Below are positions 1 to 6,734 of a stretch of DNA of 13,885 bases, in pieces; within the stretch, counting starts at the first letter, position 1; each line of letters begins with the position of its first letter. The translations under genes were made by a program, and so were the position numbers. This DNA is from Lutibacter sp. (GTDB taxonomy: Bacteria; Bacteroidota; Bacteroidia; Flavobacteriales; Flavobacteriaceae), in contig JAUVOS010000042.1 of NCBI GenBank assembly GCA_030599055.1, forward strand, positions 1-13,885, written 5' to 3'. Below the pieces are notes generated by a model. The model had not been told where the DNA came from, did not search any database, and worked only from the letters and a program-made list of their open reading frames with translations.

Positions 1-348
1 AGAGAGGATTTAGCTCTTTTGGATTTTAGAGCAATGGATTTAGTGTGTTTTAAAAAGACAAACGTGCTAAATGTGCTACTGTTTTTCAGCTTGTGGGTAA
101 CAAACAAATATAAACACCATGTTTGTATTAAACTTCTAATCGCAAGATAATAAAAATTCATTTATCATAACAAAATCAAGCCTTTAGAACTTAATTAGAT
201 AAGCCATATATCTAAAACGGATAAATAATCTCAATCTTGTTTGTTATTTAGCTTGTGCAATACAGCGTATCTATCAGCATGTTAGTTGATAGCTTCTTTT
301 TAGGTAGCCTTATAAATATTTTTAATTATCGATAATTCCAGTGTCCAT
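1..348. other. Intergenic stretch with no convincing gene
   Basis: Plus frame 1 is open from the window edge to a TAA at 148-150, giving a 49-residue tail (begins REDLALLDFRAMDLV). It could be the end of a gene cut by the window, but its composition is not clearly protein-like and I do not recognise it. One minus frame is also open over 1-119, so neither is persuasive. A weak hairpin, CTATCA/TGATAG at 271-276/287-292, is followed by a T-rich run on the plus strand and could be a terminator for a plus-strand gene to the left. Nothing else is seen here. Confidence 0.3.
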
Positions 349-1287
349 TTATTTGTGTTTCAATTCATAAAAAACACCTCTATCAAGTGCAACTGTTTCA
401 ATCTTGCCACTTGCTTCTAATTTTCCCAAATACTTATTTATTTCGTTTATATGTATTCCTAAAAAATTGTGCAAATCATCTAGCGTACAAGGACGGCGCG
501 CAATAGTTTCTAAAATAGCAGTTTCAATATCACCACTATAAGATTCAATACTAGATCGTTCTTCGGGTGAGGCTATAATTTCAACATTTGGTAACTCCCA
601 AAAATCAATAATAGCTTGCATTTCATTTTTTGTCAAAGGAATTAAGCCTTGCTTGGTTCCGGGACGATCTAGGGTGTTTAATTGAACACTATCCGGTTTG
701 ATTTTAAGAATGGCTTCTTTTAATAATTGCAATTCTTTTTTGCTATCATTATAGCCTTTTAATAGAAATATTTCAAGCCAAATTTCCCCTTTGTATTCTT
801 TTCTTAAAGCAACCAATCCTTGGATATAGGTTTTGATATTCAATTTTTTGCTGGGTCGGTCTATTTTTTTAAACATAGCCTCACTTGCCGCGTCTAAGGA
901 TGGTAAAACCACATCGGCATCCAGCAATTCTTTTCTTAGTTTTTTATCATATAGTAATGTCCCATTTGTCAATATGGCTGTTTTTATTGTAGGATAATTT
1001 TTTTTGATAAATTGTAAAACAGCACCAATTTTACTATTCAGCGTAGGTTCGCCTGAGCCAGAAAAAGTGATATAATCGATTTTTGGATCGTCACTCATAA
1101 ATTTATCTAACTCCGCAATTACGCTGTCATATTTTACATATTCCAATCGTTCAATGGTGAGATTGGTCGTTTTGCCTACTTCACAATACACACAATTTAA
1201 AGAACAAACTTTCTTAGGAATTAAGTCGATTCCTAATGACATTCCTAATCTACGTGAGGGTACCGGGCCAAAAAGATGTTTATACAT
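349..1287 (-). CDS. Radical SAM protein (COG0731-like Fe-S oxidoreductase)
   Basis: The 312-residue protein opens with FGPVPSRRLGMSLGIDLIP, the hallmark of a COG0731-like radical SAM group. The cluster-binding CxxxCxxC is C28/C32/C35. The SAM-binding GGEP-type motif appears as GSGEPTLN at about residues 77-84. The radical SAM barrel runs to roughly residue 235. A C-terminal segment of about 60 residues (252-312) looks like a small winged-helix domain ('CTLDDLHNFLGIHINEINKYLGKLEASGKI'-type helix pattern, ending in a short basic tail). By family it should bind a [4Fe-4S] cluster and cleave S-adenosylmethionine to start a radical reaction. The substrate is unknown. The start codon lies 5 bp after the stop of the DUF89 gene, so the two are one transcription unit and probably act on the same pathway. 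Family call is firm; the reaction is not predictable from sequence. Confidence 0.88.
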   Translation of the reverse strand: MYKHLFGPVPSRRLGMSLGIDLIPKKVCSLNCVYCEVGKTTNLTIERLEYVKYDSVIAELDKFMSDDPKIDYITFSGSGEPTLNSKIGAVLQFIKKNYPTIKTAILTNGTLLYDKKLRKELLDADVVLPSLDAASEAMFKKIDRPSKKLNIKTYIQGLVALRKEYKGEIWLEIFLLKGYNDSKKELQLLKEAILKIKPDSVQLNTLDRPGTKQGLIPLTKNEMQAIIDFWELPNVEIIASPEERSSIESYSGDIETAILETIARRPCTLDDLHNFLGIHINEINKYLGKLEASGKIETVALDRGVFYELKHK

Positions 1288-1292
1288 AACTA

Positions 1293-2144
1293 TTAATTAA
1301 AGTTTTTATGCTCTTTAAGAATAATCGCGCCTTCTTTTACGCCGAGATGATTTGCGATGATGTGGCATTTTGCTTTTAAGAGAAAAAACACTTGTCGATT
1401 ACAATCAGATAATCCTTCGAAATTTCCTTGCCCTTTGCTTATTACAAGACCTATTGAATTGAATAGTTCTAAAAATTCGGGTGTAGCTTGATTGAGAATA
1501 ACACCTGGGGATTTACATCCTGAATCAATCAATTCAGCAACTTCATCTAATCCCGAAGCAATAGCATCTTCATAGGTTACATCATTTATTATAGGGATGG
1601 AACGAACGGCATATTTTACTGGTTTTTTTAGTTCTTTTATAAGTATTTTATCAAAAACCGATTCTCCCGCATTATCACCGATATAAAGAATGCTTTTTGT
1701 GTTTTTTAATTGCTTTTTAAAGGCATCATAGTCAAAAATAGCAAAATCTTGTTCTAGAATATTTTTCACATCCGTTACGATATCAAATTCTTTATTAACA
1801 CCTAGATCAATAATATTTCCTGCAATAGCTATTCTTATCGCCGTCAGAAGTTTGTCACTTGAATTTGCAACTATTTTTTCTAATTCAGGATAAATAGATT
1901 TTGTCTCTTTAATGTGTTGTTGTTTAATCGCTTTATAAGGATCAACAACACCGGTAACTTCACTAACAATCTGATATACCAGCATTCCAGTTTCTGCTGG
2001 AGTGGCTTGCATCGAAACCGTTTTTATCATTTCTCCAGTTCTATCCAGAATTTGTTTTAATTTTTTTTCATCAGAAGTAACCATTCTCCCCGCACGCAAA
2101 GCTTGTTGCATGAAACATGGGATACAATCAAGATAGGTTTTCAT
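1293..2144 (-). CDS. DUF89/ARMT1-like metal-dependent phosphatase (damage-control type)
   Basis: The 283-residue protein fits the short, prokaryotic DUF89 subfamily with an N-terminal CxxC (C7/C10 in DCIPCF). Conserved family landmarks are visible: AGNIID (N110, D113), GDNAGE at 156-161, the ND/ED acidic pair around 188-193, and SKGQGNFE at 236-243. DUF89 proteins are metal-dependent phosphatases proposed to hydrolyse harmful or side-product sugar and nucleotide phosphates. The natural substrate here is not known. Extra cysteines (C210, C248, C260) might join the N-terminal pair in metal binding, which is inference. The gene precedes the radical SAM gene by 5 bp and follows the uracil-DNA glycosylase gene by 71 bp. 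The close pairing suggests that the phosphatase and the radical enzyme share a substrate or repair one another's by-product. Confidence 0.85.
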   Translation of the reverse strand: MKTYLDCIPCFMQQALRAGRMVTSDEKKLKQILDRTGEMIKTVSMQATPAETGMLVYQIVSEVTGVVDPYKAIKQQHIKETKSIYPELEKIVANSSDKLLTAIRIAIAGNIIDLGVNKEFDIVTDVKNILEQDFAIFDYDAFKKQLKNTKSILYIGDNAGESVFDKILIKELKKPVKYAVRSIPIINDVTYEDAIASGLDEVAELIDSGCKSPGVILNQATPEFLELFNSIGLVISKGQGNFEGLSDCNRQVFFLLKAKCHIIANHLGVKEGAIILKEHKNFN

Positions 2145-2215
2145 TATTCTTAGGTATTAAATTTGAAAAGTTATTTTTTTAATCATCTATTTTCTAACTT
2201 ATTAGTAATTTAGAT

Positions 2216-2809
2216 TTACATAAATAGTTTCAATTTCTTGTAATTTTCTATGGTATCCATTTCAAAAGAGGGATTATAAAGAAGTGCCGAAGGATGTGTT
2301 AATGGAAGTACTTTCATTCTATTTATTGTTAATAATCGTCCGTTAATTTCTTTAAAACTCCTTCCTTCCGCAAACGGATTGTTGGGGTACTTTGTCAAAA
2401 TCGTACGTGTTGCATAATATCCTAAAGGCACTATTACTTCTGGTTGAATAATTGCAATTTCTTCATTTAAAAAAGCATTACAAGCGGTAATTTCATCCAT
2501 TTTAGGTTTTCGATTCTTGGGTAAGATACACTTAACTAAGTTGGTCATAAAGACAGACTTCCTATCAATTCCTGCAGCGACTAATAATCTGTTAAAAACC
2601 TGACCAGACGGACCGACAAACATGCTATTTTGCACATCCTCTTTTGCCCCTGGTGAAAGTGCAATAAATAGAATACGGGCATTTATATTTCCTTCACCGA
2701 TTAATGCATTTCTTCGGGTAGCAGACAACCTACATTTTTTACAAACCCTAATTTGATAATTAAGAACATCTAGCGATTCTTGTTTTTCTATTAAACTAAA
2801 TGATTCCAT
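2216..2809 (-). CDS. Uracil-DNA glycosylase, family 4-like, with [4Fe-4S] cysteines
   Basis: The 197-residue protein has the size and layout of family 4 uracil-DNA glycosylases, which remove uracil from DNA to start base-excision repair. Four cysteines are spaced as expected for a [4Fe-4S] cluster: C23/C26 near the N-terminus, then C94 and C110. The uracil-pocket segment reads ALSPGAKED (50-58) followed by FVGPSGQVFN (64-73), and the C-terminal catalytic loop is HPSALLYNP (172-180). The first motif is usually GExPGxxED; here the first Glu is replaced by Leu51, while the later ED is kept. This may alter activity or substrate range, so the assignment is to the superfamily rather than to proven UDG activity. 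It does not show the KRRIH insertion typical of UdgX. It may be the first gene of the transcript leading into the DUF89 and radical SAM genes. Confidence 0.85.
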   Translation of the reverse strand: MESFSLIEKQESLDVLNYQIRVCKKCRLSATRRNALIGEGNINARILFIALSPGAKEDVQNSMFVGPSGQVFNRLLVAAGIDRKSVFMTNLVKCILPKNRKPKMDEITACNAFLNEEIAIIQPEVIVPLGYYATRTILTKYPNNPFAEGRSFKEINGRLLTINRMKVLPLTHPSALLYNPSFEMDTIENYKKLKLFM

Positions 2810-2910
2810 TGTACTTCAATTTATCAGTAAAAAAACACTTATAAAAAGCATAAGATTTTATGATGTAAAGGTACATATTTTAGGTAAGAATACGCATAAC
2901 TATTTCATTA

Positions 2911-3038
2911 TGTAAAGGGCCTCTATTTTACTTTACAAAGACAGTTTGACAGCAGGACGAAAGCCGTTAAATTGAATTAGTTTAACTAGTCTGCCGACCC
3001 GATACACCACGTGGAATTTAGGCTTAGAAAATCGTCCT
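2911..3038. ncRNA. Possible structured RNA or imperfect dyad, identity unknown
   Basis: A hairpin TGTAAAG/CTTTACA lies at about 2911-2937. It is followed by a nested structure: AGGACGA (2954-2960) pairs with TCGTCCT (3032-3038), and directly inside AAGCC (2961-2965) pairs with GGCTT (3021-3025). GTTAAA (2966-2971) pairs with TTTAAC (2981-2986), or alternatively AAATT pairs with AATTT near 3016-3020. The 7-bp outer stem and 85-nt span recall a class II tRNA, but there is no T-loop and no anticodon arm on either strand. I cannot match it to a known riboswitch or ribozyme. Strand is undetermined because the dyad folds either way. Confidence 0.3.
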
Positions 3039-3050
3039 AGGATGAATAGC

Positions 3051-3134
3051 ATTTATTTGTGAGACTCTTAAAAATTATTTCAATTTTTAAGTTAGCCGCA
3101 CTACTCCCGCTTTTTTAGCGGGTTATTGGTTAAT
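3051..3134. repeat. 84-bp intergenic repeat, copy 1
   Basis: This segment is 82/84 identical to 8978-9061 in the same orientation; both differences are C here and A there. It contains two perfect stem-loops: CTTAAAAATT/AATTTTTAAG with a 5-nt loop, and CCCGCT/AGCGGG with a TTTTT loop. It lies about 120 bp downstream of the FeoB permease stop. Both copies follow the 3' end of a minus-strand gene, so a terminator or mRNA-end role is plausible. A dispersed repeat element is equally possible. Confidence 0.85.
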
Positions 3135-3137
3135 ACC

Positions 3138-3186
3138 TCGACCTTCTAGGTCGATTCCTTTTATTGGGTTCAGGGTTCTACCCTGA
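3138..3186. repeat. Two compact hairpins downstream of feoB
   Basis: TCGACCT-TCT-AGGTCGA (3138-3154) and TCAGGGT-TCT-ACCCTGA (3170-3186) are perfect 7-bp stems with the same TCT loop. The first is preceded by ATTGGTTAATACC. A near-identical module with a T-A to C-G change at the stem base occurs at 6499-6515. They could serve as terminators or mRNA 3'-end protectors for the feo operon, or be units of a dispersed palindromic repeat family. Confidence 0.6.
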
Positions 3187-3253
3187 GGTTTAATACCTTT
3201 TATTTGGAATATTAGTTTTTTTCCAAAAGTATAGGTCGTATCAATAAATATTT

Positions 3254-4672
3254 TTATACTAAAATCCTCCAGATTTGTGCGACTAAAAAGCATACAATAA
3301 ATCCTGCAACTAAGGGTAAAATTGACGCAATTAGAGTCCATTTCATACTATTGGTTTCTTTATAAATAGTGTAAATTGTTGTGCTGCAAGGATTGTGTAA
3401 CAAGCTAAAGAGCATTACATTAACTGCGGTTAATAGTGTCCAGCCTCCCGCTCTTAAAATGTCAGCTGTACCCGTTACAGAATCTAATTCAAACATGACA
3501 CCGGCGCCTTCTCCTCCTGAAATTCCTGTCACCAATACCGTAAGCATTAATATGGTTGGAATGACAATTTCATTGGCAGGAATTGCAACAATGTATGCCA
3601 ATAAAATAACACCATTTAGCCCTAACAAAAACCCAAATCCGTCTAAGGAATGAACTGTCCATGAGGCAATACTTTCAGTACCGATATAAATATGAGAAAT
3701 CAACCAAATTACTGCTCCTGCCGGTGCTGCAAATAAGATCGCTCTCCATAATACAATAAGTGTTCTATCGATTAAAGAGGTATAAATCGTTTTCCAAAAA
3801 ACAGGTGGTCGGTAAGGTGGCAACTCTAAATTAAAGGTAGAAACTTCTCCTTTTAAAACAGTTTTTGACAGTGCCCAAGAAAAGAAAAACATAAAAAAGA
3901 TACCTAATACGGCTATTCCGATGACAGCCGATAAAGAAGCAAAACTCGAATACGTTTTTGGGACTACCGCACCAATAAAAATAGTAGCCAATAAAATTTG
4001 CGTTGGCCAACGTCCGTTGCACAAGGAGAAATTATTGGTAATAATGGCAATTAAACGTTCTCGTGGACTGTCAATTATTCGAGTAGCCACAACTCCTGCT
4101 GCATTACAACCAAAACCCATACTCATTGTTAAAGCTTGTTTGCCATGAGCACCTGATTTTTTAAATAGCGCATCCATATTAAAAGCGACTCTTGGCAAGT
4201 AACCAAAATCCTCTAAAAGTGTAAATAAAGGGAAAAATATTGCCATTGGTGGCAACATAACGGCAATAACCCAAGCGACAGCCAAATAAACGCCATCAAA
4301 CAAAAACCCATTTAACCACCAAGGAAAACCAATAGATGTACCCAAGTTTTTTAAGAAAGGATGAATATTATCCAACAATAATTCTGCTAATAGTGAAGAG
4401 GGATAATTTGCACCAATAATGGTCAACCAAAGTACTACACCTAAAATGAATAACATAATCGGGAAACCCCAAATTTTACTGGTTACTATTTTATCAATTT
4501 TAGTATCCAACCTAAATTTCGATTTCCCTTTATCTTTAGTAACGGCATCTTCTACAATTTTTGAGGCATCTGCATAAATGCTTTCTGTTAAATTATCGTG
4601 ATAATCATCACCAATCTGCCAGCGTAATTCTTTAGCTAATGCTAGTATATTTTTTATGTTTTTGTTGCTCAT
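3254..4672 (-). CDS. feoB: FeoB ferrous iron permease, membrane half (split FeoB)
   Basis: The 472-residue protein corresponds to the FeoB channel without its GTPase. Residues 1-60 are a helical linker, then DTKIDKIVTSKIWGFPIM marks the typical FeoB entry into the membrane, followed by roughly eight to ten membrane segments. Family landmarks are LLEDFGYLPRVAFNMDALF (152-170), the first gate GFGCN (C189), a second cysteine in NFSLCNGRWP (C218), PANE (365-368) and HNPCSTTIYTIYKET (C429). The gate reads GCNAAG and CNGRWP rather than GCNVPA and CSARLP. To my knowledge this variant is seen in a Clostridia-like FeoB group. It should import Fe2+ across the inner membrane together with the GTPase encoded upstream. 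The start overlaps that gene's stop by ATGA, so translation is coupled. No frameshift explains the split: each part has its own start and stop. Confidence 0.9.
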   Translation of the reverse strand: MSNKNIKNILALAKELRWQIGDDYHDNLTESIYADASKIVEDAVTKDKGKSKFRLDTKIDKIVTSKIWGFPIMLFILGVVLWLTIIGANYPSSLLAELLLDNIHPFLKNLGTSIGFPWWLNGFLFDGVYLAVAWVIAVMLPPMAIFFPLFTLLEDFGYLPRVAFNMDALFKKSGAHGKQALTMSMGFGCNAAGVVATRIIDSPRERLIAIITNNFSLCNGRWPTQILLATIFIGAVVPKTYSSFASLSAVIGIAVLGIFFMFFFSWALSKTVLKGEVSTFNLELPPYRPPVFWKTIYTSLIDRTLIVLWRAILFAAPAGAVIWLISHIYIGTESIASWTVHSLDGFGFLLGLNGVILLAYIVAIPANEIVIPTILMLTVLVTGISGGEGAGVMFELDSVTGTADILRAGGWTLLTAVNVMLFSLLHNPCSTTIYTIYKETNSMKWTLIASILPLVAGFIVCFLVAQIWRILV

Positions 4673-5439
4673 TGTGCTACTATCTCACCTGATTCTAAGG
4701 CTTCAATTATTTGTGTATCGCCTTCTAATAATCTAAAAGCGATCCATCTACTGTTGGGAATTGTCGGGTATTCTTTTTCCAAAGCATTGCTTAACTCTTG
4801 TACTGCTTTTTCAATATCTTTAGGAATGTTCTTAATTTTACGGGGTTTAATTTTTATTTTATTATTGGCTAATTCGCTTATGGTTTGAATTAACTCAGGA
4901 ATACCTTTTTGAAGTCTTGCATTTGTAGGCACAACAGGAATCCCCAGATCTTTTGCTAAAATTCTGGTATTGATTTGAATGTTATTTCGTTCCGCTTCAT
5001 CTATTAAATTAAGGCATAAAACGGCATTATTTGTGATTTCTAAAATTTGAAGGACCAAGTTCAAATTACGTTCTAGTCTGCTGGCATCAACTACTATTAC
5101 CGTTACAGTTGGTTTTCCGAAAAGTATAAAATTACGAGCAACTTCTTCATCTTCTGATGTGGATAATAACGAATAAGTCCCCGGTAAATCTACTAACTTG
5201 AATTTTTGTTCATTGTATTCAAATGCACCTTCTGCTCGTATTACTGTTTTTCCCGGCCAATTTCCTGTGTGTTGACGCAAACCGGTTAAGGCATTAAAAA
5301 CGGTGCTTTTTCCTGTATTTGGATTTCCGGCAAGTGCCACCACAAAATCAAAATCATCGGTTTTAATTCCTAATTTTTTTAAACCATCCGGATTAAAATG
5401 AGAACAAGTTTCGCATGCACTATTACTAGTTTTTTCCAT
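4669..5439 (-). CDS. feoB: FeoB small GTPase domain, stand-alone (split FeoB)
   Basis: The 256-residue cytosolic protein is the N-terminal G domain of FeoB on its own. G motifs are visible: G1 GNPNTGKST (38-46), the G2 threonine in GNWPGKTV (T65), G3 DLPG (84-87), G4 NLID (144-147) and a G5-like TNAR near 172. A helical regulatory segment follows (about 195-256). The N-terminus carries a cysteine pair CETC (C9/C12), a possible metal or redox site. GTP binding and hydrolysis by this domain gates Fe2+ transport by the permease. It starts 1 bp after the stop of the DtxR-FeoA gene and ends in a 4-bp ATGA overlap with the permease gene, so stoichiometric, coupled translation of the two halves is likely. 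Confidence 0.92.
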   Translation of the reverse strand: MEKTSNSACETCSHFNPDGLKKLGIKTDDFDFVVALAGNPNTGKSTVFNALTGLRQHTGNWPGKTVIRAEGAFEYNEQKFKLVDLPGTYSLLSTSEDEEVARNFILFGKPTVTVIVVDASRLERNLNLVLQILEITNNAVLCLNLIDEAERNNIQINTRILAKDLGIPVVPTNARLQKGIPELIQTISELANNKIKIKPRKIKNIPKDIEKAVQELSNALEKEYPTIPNSRWIAFRLLEGDTQIIEALESGEIVAQ

Positions 5440-5440
5440 T

Positions 5441-6460
5441 TCAGTCCTTTTTGATTAAAATTTTAGAGGCTTGTTTTTTTCGTAGTGCTATGGATGTTCC
5501 TTTTATTAAAAAGGCTTTTGGGTCGCCTAACGGATTTAATAAATCAATTTGAATAGTTGCTCCTTTAACAAAGCCTAGATCTAGTAAACGCCTTCTGTTT
5601 TCACCTCTACTTTCTTTTGATAAACCAATTATTGTAGCGGTTTCATTTTCTTTTAAACTCACTAAACGTGTAATATTCTCTTCGTCAATTTCTTTTTTTT
5701 CTAAAACGGAAATAGTAATATTTCCTGCGACAATAGGTGCTAATACAAATTTCTCGCCTTCTGAATGAAAAACAATCCGAGTAGTATTATTTTCAATGAC
5801 ACGAACGATGGAATTGATATGAATATTTTCAGCTAAAATTTGTTTGTAGATTATCTCAGGGTTATCTTCTATAAGAATAATTCTACCTACAGATCCAACT
5901 TTTAAATTTGACAAAGGAGTCCCTTTTTTTAAAGCCATTTTTCCGGTACTTGTAGGAATTGGATCTCCATGTGGGTCAAACTTTGGATTACCCAGTAAGA
6001 CTGAAAGTTTGTTTGTGTCTTCAACTGTTAATTCGTGTTCTTTTTTTTCGGCTATTTCGTGCCATTCTTTATGATGAAATCCTGTTTTTTCTGATAAATA
6101 TTTTTCCCACAATCGATGGGCTCTAATGATACGTAATGAATATTCATTTCCAGAATTTGTGAGTTTTACAGTATCTCCTTCTAGACTGATTAAATCACTA
6201 TCCATCATTTTTTCAATACTGTCTATAATCAATGAATTGGAATAATTTAGATTATTTGTAATATCATTTGCAGTCAATGAATTATTATTTGTTTGATTGT
6301 GATAGAGTAATTTTAAAATATCTTCAATAGCTATTTTATGGTTTAGCTTATAGGTTTTTTTAAATAAAAAAAAGAGCCCTTTTTTAGGTCTAAAAACTAA
6401 AAAAAGTATCAGACTTATACCAAAAAATAAAAGTAAGGCTATGTATGGATTGTAATTCAT
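5441..6460 (-). CDS. Membrane-anchored DtxR/MntR-like protein with two FeoA domains
   Basis: The 339-residue protein has four parts. A single membrane helix (about 6-24) is followed by basic residues, so the rest should be cytosolic. A winged-helix domain spans 40-105. A DtxR-type dimerisation and metal-binding domain spans 108-170 (H115, H134, E138, E141, H142, HGDPIP 164-169). Two SH3-like FeoA domains lie at about 185-254 and 264-337, the second with the classic RRLLDLGFVKGATI and IALR signatures. By hand alignment the primary metal site matches MntR (D47, H115, E138, E141, H142) rather than DtxR, because Cys102 is Glu. The recognition helix (about 74-86, SNSLIIDSIEKMM) lacks the Thr and Gln that contact DNA in DtxR and is acidic, so DNA binding is uncertain. 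As first gene of the feo operon it probably supplies the FeoA function to FeoB and may sense Fe2+ or Mn2+. Confidence 0.87.
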   Translation of the reverse strand: MNYNPYIALLLFFGISLILFLVFRPKKGLFFLFKKTYKLNHKIAIEDILKLLYHNQTNNNSLTANDITNNLNYSNSLIIDSIEKMMDSDLISLEGDTVKLTNSGNEYSLRIIRAHRLWEKYLSEKTGFHHKEWHEIAEKKEHELTVEDTNKLSVLLGNPKFDPHGDPIPTSTGKMALKKGTPLSNLKVGSVGRIILIEDNPEIIYKQILAENIHINSIVRVIENNTTRIVFHSEGEKFVLAPIVAGNITISVLEKKEIDEENITRLVSLKENETATIIGLSKESRGENRRRLLDLGFVKGATIQIDLLNPLGDPKAFLIKGTSIALRKKQASKILIKKD

Positions 6461-6471
6461 TTTTATTCGCG

Positions 6472-6573
6472 GGGCGAAAGCCCAATTGGTTTAATTCCCC
6501 GACCTTTTGGGTCGGTATAATTTGGTTTGCAAAGCAAACTCATTTTAATACTCCTATGGTTCTACCTCGGAGT
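6472..6573. repeat. Hairpin array in the feo leader
   Basis: Four stem-loops lie between the promoter candidate and the first feo gene. They are GGGC-GAAA-GCCC (6472-6483), CCGACCT-TTT-GGGTCGG (6499-6515), GTTTGC-AAA-GCAAAC (6525-6539) and an imperfect ACTCC...GGAGT hairpin with a GGT-TCT-ACC tip (6550-6573). The second, with its upstream ATTGGTTTAATTCC, is homologous to the module at 3138-3154. They would fold within an approximately 140-nt 5' untranslated leader of the feo mRNA. Confidence 0.6.
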
Positions 6574-6607
6574 CATTTATTTAAATCGTAGCATTATTTT
6601 GCTTTTA

Positions 6608-6642
6608 CAAAAATACATGAATTTTATTATTTGTAAAATTCA
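6608..6642 (-). promoter_or_regulatory. feo promoter -7 element with adjacent 25-bp dyad operator
   Basis: On the minus strand TATTTTTG (6608-6615) is an exact TAnnTTTG -7 match. Two bases upstream lies a perfect 9-bp inverted repeat, TGAATTTTA and TAAAATTCA, with a 7-bp spacer (6618-6642). It covers the region between the -7 and -33 positions. No TTG is found at the usual distance, so activation or an unusual -33 is possible. The position fits an iron-responsive repressor site (Fur or DtxR type), but the sequence matches no consensus I know exactly. Confidence 0.5.
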
Positions 6643-6734
6643 CACAAACAAATGAAAACTATAATCCGACTCTAGAGGAAATTCAAGAATTAGCGAAGCT
6701 CTGATATTTTAAGAAAGAAAATTAGTAAGATCTA

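Noticed and set aside
2954..3038. Class II tRNA or integron attC site
   Set aside because: The outer stem and length fit a tRNA, but there is no T-loop or anticodon arm. GTTAAAT and GTTTAAC resemble attC boxes but are in the wrong order and too close together.
2954..3038. Hammerhead ribozyme
   Set aside because: A CGAAA and a GTC are present, but no CTGATGA core lies in a workable position.
3123..3341. Minus-strand open frame of 72 codons at the feoB 3' end
   Set aside because: It overlaps the FeoB permease in another frame, and its C-terminus is encoded by intergenic hairpin repeats; a shadow.
4669..4672. Frameshift or assembly error breaking feoB
   Set aside because: Both halves have proper start and stop codons, and the junction is a clean ATGA overlap at a natural domain boundary.
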